64,000 bases of DNA, taken from contig JAGTWJ010000006.1 of assembly GCA_020064725.1 (NCBI GenBank), positions 1,550,001 through 1,614,000 on the forward strand, in the 5' to 3' direction. This document shows positions 60,601 to 64,000 of this stretch, one piece after another (position 1 is the stretch's first letter; every line of letters starts with the position of its first letter). This stretch comes from Drechslerella dactyloides (lineage: Eukaryota > Ascomycota > Orbiliomycetes > Orbiliales > Orbiliaceae). The translations under genes were made by a program, and so were the position numbers. The notes under the pieces were generated by a model, which did no database searches, was not told the DNA's origin, and saw nothing but the letters and a program-made list of their open reading frames with translations.

Positions 60601-62626
60601 GTACCGCCCCATAGGCTTAGACCTGTAGACGTATCAATTCACTCGAATATTAATTGGCAAGTTAGTCTGCATAGTGATAAATGCATATGAAGATCAGCTG
60701 TCTAAGATAGTGTATGGTCGGTACCCTAGTCTCGAGGATGTCATGTTGACAGTAGTATACAGCCTCCCGAGTCAATGCATTCAACATTTGGATAAAACAC
60801 CGGTATACTAGCTCTGAGTCAGTCATGGTGGGTAGGTGCAACCGAGGAAACAGTCGTATACCATTACCATTACACTGCATATATGCGCATGTGCTGCTCC
60901 CGTGCGACCCTCCTATCGAAAGTTAAATCCTACGGACGGCGGCAGCACGGCACATGCTCAGTTGCATATAGTCCCCAAAATCCAAAACGCTGCTTGATTC
61001 GGGCCGTCGACTGCTGACATGCAGTGAGATGATGTTCCCCTCTCTACTCTTATTGATTAATCGATTCATCAATTATGATTGGGCCTCTCGCTCTCCATCG
61101 ATATACTCTCCAACCCCAAGCCATCAACCGATGCACTCCACAAAACTGGACGCATAAATTCGTAAGGTATCATGATTTATATTACACGACATGCGATTTC
61201 CTGACACTTCTCACGTAGCTAACGTAGAATCTAATCGACTCCAGCACCGTCATCCTACAAGACTCGATTGGTCAGAGGGCCGTGAAAAGAACTCCTACCC
61301 CGCATAAACTTCAGATTTTAAGGTTTCCACCCGCACCGTCACATTCCAACCCGTGCGTTACACAGCCTTTGCTACCGTCGTGCTACACCTGAATCAAGAA
61401 GGGAAACTTCGATCAGCCAACCACGCCTAGCAGTATAGTTTCTGCCTTGCCAGTCCTGTCGCAGCTCCGTCGATCTTGATACCGTATATATGCACGTGAG
61501 CGATTCCCATATTACATATAGTATCAACGTGACCTGAGCTGTAATAGCCTTGAAGGCAGACGCTACAGTAATAGGTGGGTGTGACGGGTATACTAAGTAC
61601 ACCATCTCTCTCATACGCATATACCGACGCCGAATGCGATGGAAGATCCCGTTACACGGACCGGTGTGGTGGTGGTGGTGGTGGTGGTGGTGGGTGTATA
61701 GCAAGTAAGGCACCGCACCGGGATAGCTGCGTTTCATCGGGCTGGAGTAATTCTGACCGAGCCGGCGGACGTATATATGTACGAAGCGCCGGCTGCGTCG
61801 CGGTACCGTTAGAGATTTCGGCTGGTGTTCATGCAGCCGGACGCTTATATCACATTTTATGAACCCATCCCGTGGGTGCCGTGCCGCGGTTCTTTAGAAG
61901 GGGGTGGACGGTCGAGTTTTCGGCCCGGTAGGTGTGACGGTGTGGCTAGCTGCAGACCCGCATTGCAGCCTCGTGACCGATAGCCCGAGCGGCCGAGAGA
62001 GTAGCAAGTATGGAAGGCGATAGATGACTGTTGTCCGTGCGTAGCTTCCGAATCTAAATCCAATGCGGTGGATGTGTTTGAAGGCGACTGGGCGTCATGC
62101 TGCTGCCTGTACACGACGCAATGGAGTCCGAGTAGATTGGTTCTTTAATATATTTGAGACTGCGGGGCTGGTCAGTGCAGCAGCTATCGGTTGGTTGGGG
62201 CTGAATGGCATGGTTACCCGGGTAGATATTAATAGCAGATCCAGTGAATCCTGAGCGGCATCTACGTGGCGATAGCTATATCGATGGGATAGGTCGGGCT
62301 TTGCTAGTGTCATCACGTCGACATTCCGGCGGCCGAGAAGTTAGGTTGCCCTGTCCCGCCCTGGATCTGAGACACGGGTCCAAGGTAGCGGTGTATTCGC
62401 ATCCGAAGCATAGACCTCATAACCACGAGACTTGCCGGCCGATAGGGCAATAGAATCCTACGTACCGGCCGGTACACGCCCCAACAGGCGATGAATGCAT
62501 GTAGATACTCCTTCACGCACCCACCACGAGGTTACCATACCGCATCACAACATACGTAAGTCAACCATGGCTATGCCTGTTTCATGCTCATCGACAGACA
62601 TATATCCAACAACCTCCTAAGCCAGG
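54634..62626. other. 8-kb gene desert
   Basis: No supportable gene. Short frames overlap on both strands without domains or consistent splice sites. A GGT trinucleotide run (about nine units) lies at 61666-61694. No transposase, reverse transcriptase, long terminal repeats or terminal inverted repeats were seen. Base composition is not obviously AT-rich, so this does not look like RIP-degraded transposon DNA. Confidence 0.55.
61666..61694 (+). repeat. GGT trinucleotide microsatellite
   Basis: About nine tandem GGT units, broken only at the edges, in non-coding DNA. Likely polymorphic between strains. Confidence 0.9.
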
Positions 62627-63955
62627 TCACGACCCCGCCTTCCTCAGACCCAGCACATCCTTCAGCTTCACCGCGCCCCTGCCGCCCCAGCCCTCCGGCC
62701 CGTCATCGACGGCCGGCCGAACCCTGGCGTACCAACCCCATCCTCGCCGATCCAGCTCAGCAGGATCAAGCGAGTCGGCCCAGCTCGCGTAGACGATGTG
62801 CAGGGCGCCGAGCAACAGCGGGAGCGTAGCGTCTGGGAAGGAGCGTGTGAGGTATGAGTGTGCCGCGTGGGGAAGGTGGATGGGCAGCGCTGAGGGGTTC
62901 AGTTTGCTCGCGACGGGGGGCTGTACTAGGAGCTTTGGGGATAGGGCCCAGTATATCGGCTCGCTGGCTGCGGTCACTGTTGCAGTTGCAGACAAAGTTG
63001 CAGCGGTCCCAGATGTAGAGCTACCTGAGGGTGCGGTAGCTGGTGCTGCTGGAGCTATAGCTGGAGCTATGGCTGCACTCGCTGAGTTGTCGTTGTCCGT
63101 GCCGGCAGGGTTCATGCCGGCGGACTCGTGAGATCCCACGTCGTCATCCGCAGCGTCGTGTCGCTCCTGCTGCTGTGTGCTTGTTTCAGGGTCGATCAGC
63201 CCGACATCCCATCGTCGTAGGACAGGAATTTCCTTCCCGAGAACCCTGATCCGTTTGTAGCCTTCCTCGAGGGCGTCGTTGCCGCTGTCGTTTTCGCGCG
63301 TGATTCCTATGTATTTTGCCTTCGATGCAGCTGTCGTATCTAGCAGTCCCTGGGCGAGCGAGAAGCGGGAGCTCTTGGTGAGCCATGGGTGCGTGTATTC
63401 GAGCGAGACGACGGCGAAGGCGAGGAGGAGCGGGGCACGGTTGATGGTGATGGTTGTCGCGGATATTAGGTCTGTATCCCGGTTTGGAGGAGGGAGATCG
63501 AGACCGGATTCCCAGGTTTGCGGGTTTGAGGTGTCGATGACGGGCGCCGAGGTATTGGGTCGTCGGCGTTTCGAAGGGGAGGTGGTAGAGGCGGAGGGGT
63601 TATCTGGGTTTGAGGATGAAGCGTCGGCGGCCGAGCGTTTCTTCTTGGATGGAGATGAGGATGTGTTTGTGGTTCTTTTTGCGGCGGAGAGGACTTGCTT
63701 TGCGAGTTTCTCGTCGGGGAAAGTCTTCTTGAGTTTATCGAGGGATGCTTTGGCGATTGATTCTGGACTATAATGTCGGGAACTATTGTTAGTCCGTATG
63801 CATCGGATGTTGCGGGAGGATGGCAAGCGCAAGAGGGGTCACCTTGATAGTCCTTCTGCGAGAAGTGGCTTCGCCTTGGCGAGAGCATCTCGAAGAGGTA
63901 TCTTGGCCGGGCCTGTGAGGAACCTGAGGAGGCTCTGGATATCTGCTGAAGCCAT
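62627..63955 (-). CDS. Conserved fungal protein, function not recognised
   Basis: Exons 63955-63843 and 63767-62627 encode 417 residues. Removing the 75-nt intron joins MASADIQSLLRFLTGPAKIP...LAEGLS to SPESIAKASLDKLKKTFPDE, a helical N-terminal block (1-70) that reads as one conserved unit. A basic Ser-rich linker (SPSKKKRSAADASSS, SPSKRRRP) with likely nuclear signals follows. Then comes a hydrophobic region (ITINRAPLLLAFAVVSLEYT, about 165-185) and a domain containing SRFSLAQGLLDTTAASKAKYIG. An Ala/Thr/Pro-rich insertion (about 265-310) looks like an expansion. The end (about 340-417) has LPHAAHSYLTRSFPDATLPLL and GWGWYARVRP. I think it is a conserved ascomycete protein, possibly nuclear, but I cannot name it. 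Confidence 0.8.
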
Positions 63956-64000
63956 GATCGACTGGTCGGTGGTGATGTGTAGCTGTCAGAGCTGATGAGG

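Noticed and set aside
1..64000. CRISPR arrays, operons or prokaryotic elements
   Set aside because: Introns and fungal gene families show nuclear fungal DNA; no regularly spaced direct repeats were found.

Overview
The window is nuclear DNA of a filamentous ascomycete (Pezizomycotina). Genes carry short introns (about 54-133 nt, GTRNGT...YAG), leaders are pyrimidine-rich, gene spacing is wide, and the recognisable proteins are typical of that group: an AreB/ASD-4-type GATA factor, a type II PI 4-kinase, a Rad5/HLTF-like SNF2-RING protein, Mediator subunit 21, a NACHT-WD40 NLR, NTF2, Tvp18 and a secreted App1-type protein. I cannot fix the genus; a eurotiomycete-like fungus would fit. All gene models were joined by hand from splice motifs, reading frame and family knowledge.

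Layout. 1-7.7 kb: no supported gene. 7.8-10.2 kb: the GATA factor (+), with extra upstream exons implying a second, longer N-terminus. 12.2-14.9 kb: PI 4-kinase type II (+). 15-19.4 kb: gene-poor. 19.4-23.3 kb: SNF2-RING helicase (+), eight exons, convergent with MED21 (-) at 24.1-24.6 kb. 25.8-30.4 kb: a 1,490-residue NLR (+), convergent with NTF2 (-) at 31.4-32.2 kb. 34.6-35.4 kb: TVP18 (+). 37.2-38.1 kb: a Cys-rich orphan (+). 39.2-39.6 kb: a Lys/His-rich orphan (-). 42.7-43.6 kb: a two-TM protein (-). 46.0-46.9 kb: a broken or short Cys-rich secreted-protein gene (-). 48.1-49.3 kb: secreted App1-domain protein (-). 52.5-54.6 kb: a basic disordered protein (-). 54.6-62.6 kb: an 8-kb desert. 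62.6-64 kb: a conserved protein of unrecognised function (-).

Most genes are unrelated housekeeping functions (transcription, lipid signalling, DNA damage tolerance, nuclear import, Golgi traffic). The accessory element is the NLR, probably in fungal self/non-self or danger sensing: it has a very short N-terminus resembling a HET-s-type amyloid motif, no effector gene beside it, and two adjacent large DNA palindromes inside its WD-repeat coding region. Other points of interest are the two N-termini of the GATA factor with a GATA-core cluster in its internal promoter region, the 4-nt first coding exon and hairpin-buried donor of NTF2, and the interrupted secreted protein. I found no rRNA, tRNA, CRISPR array or intact transposon.
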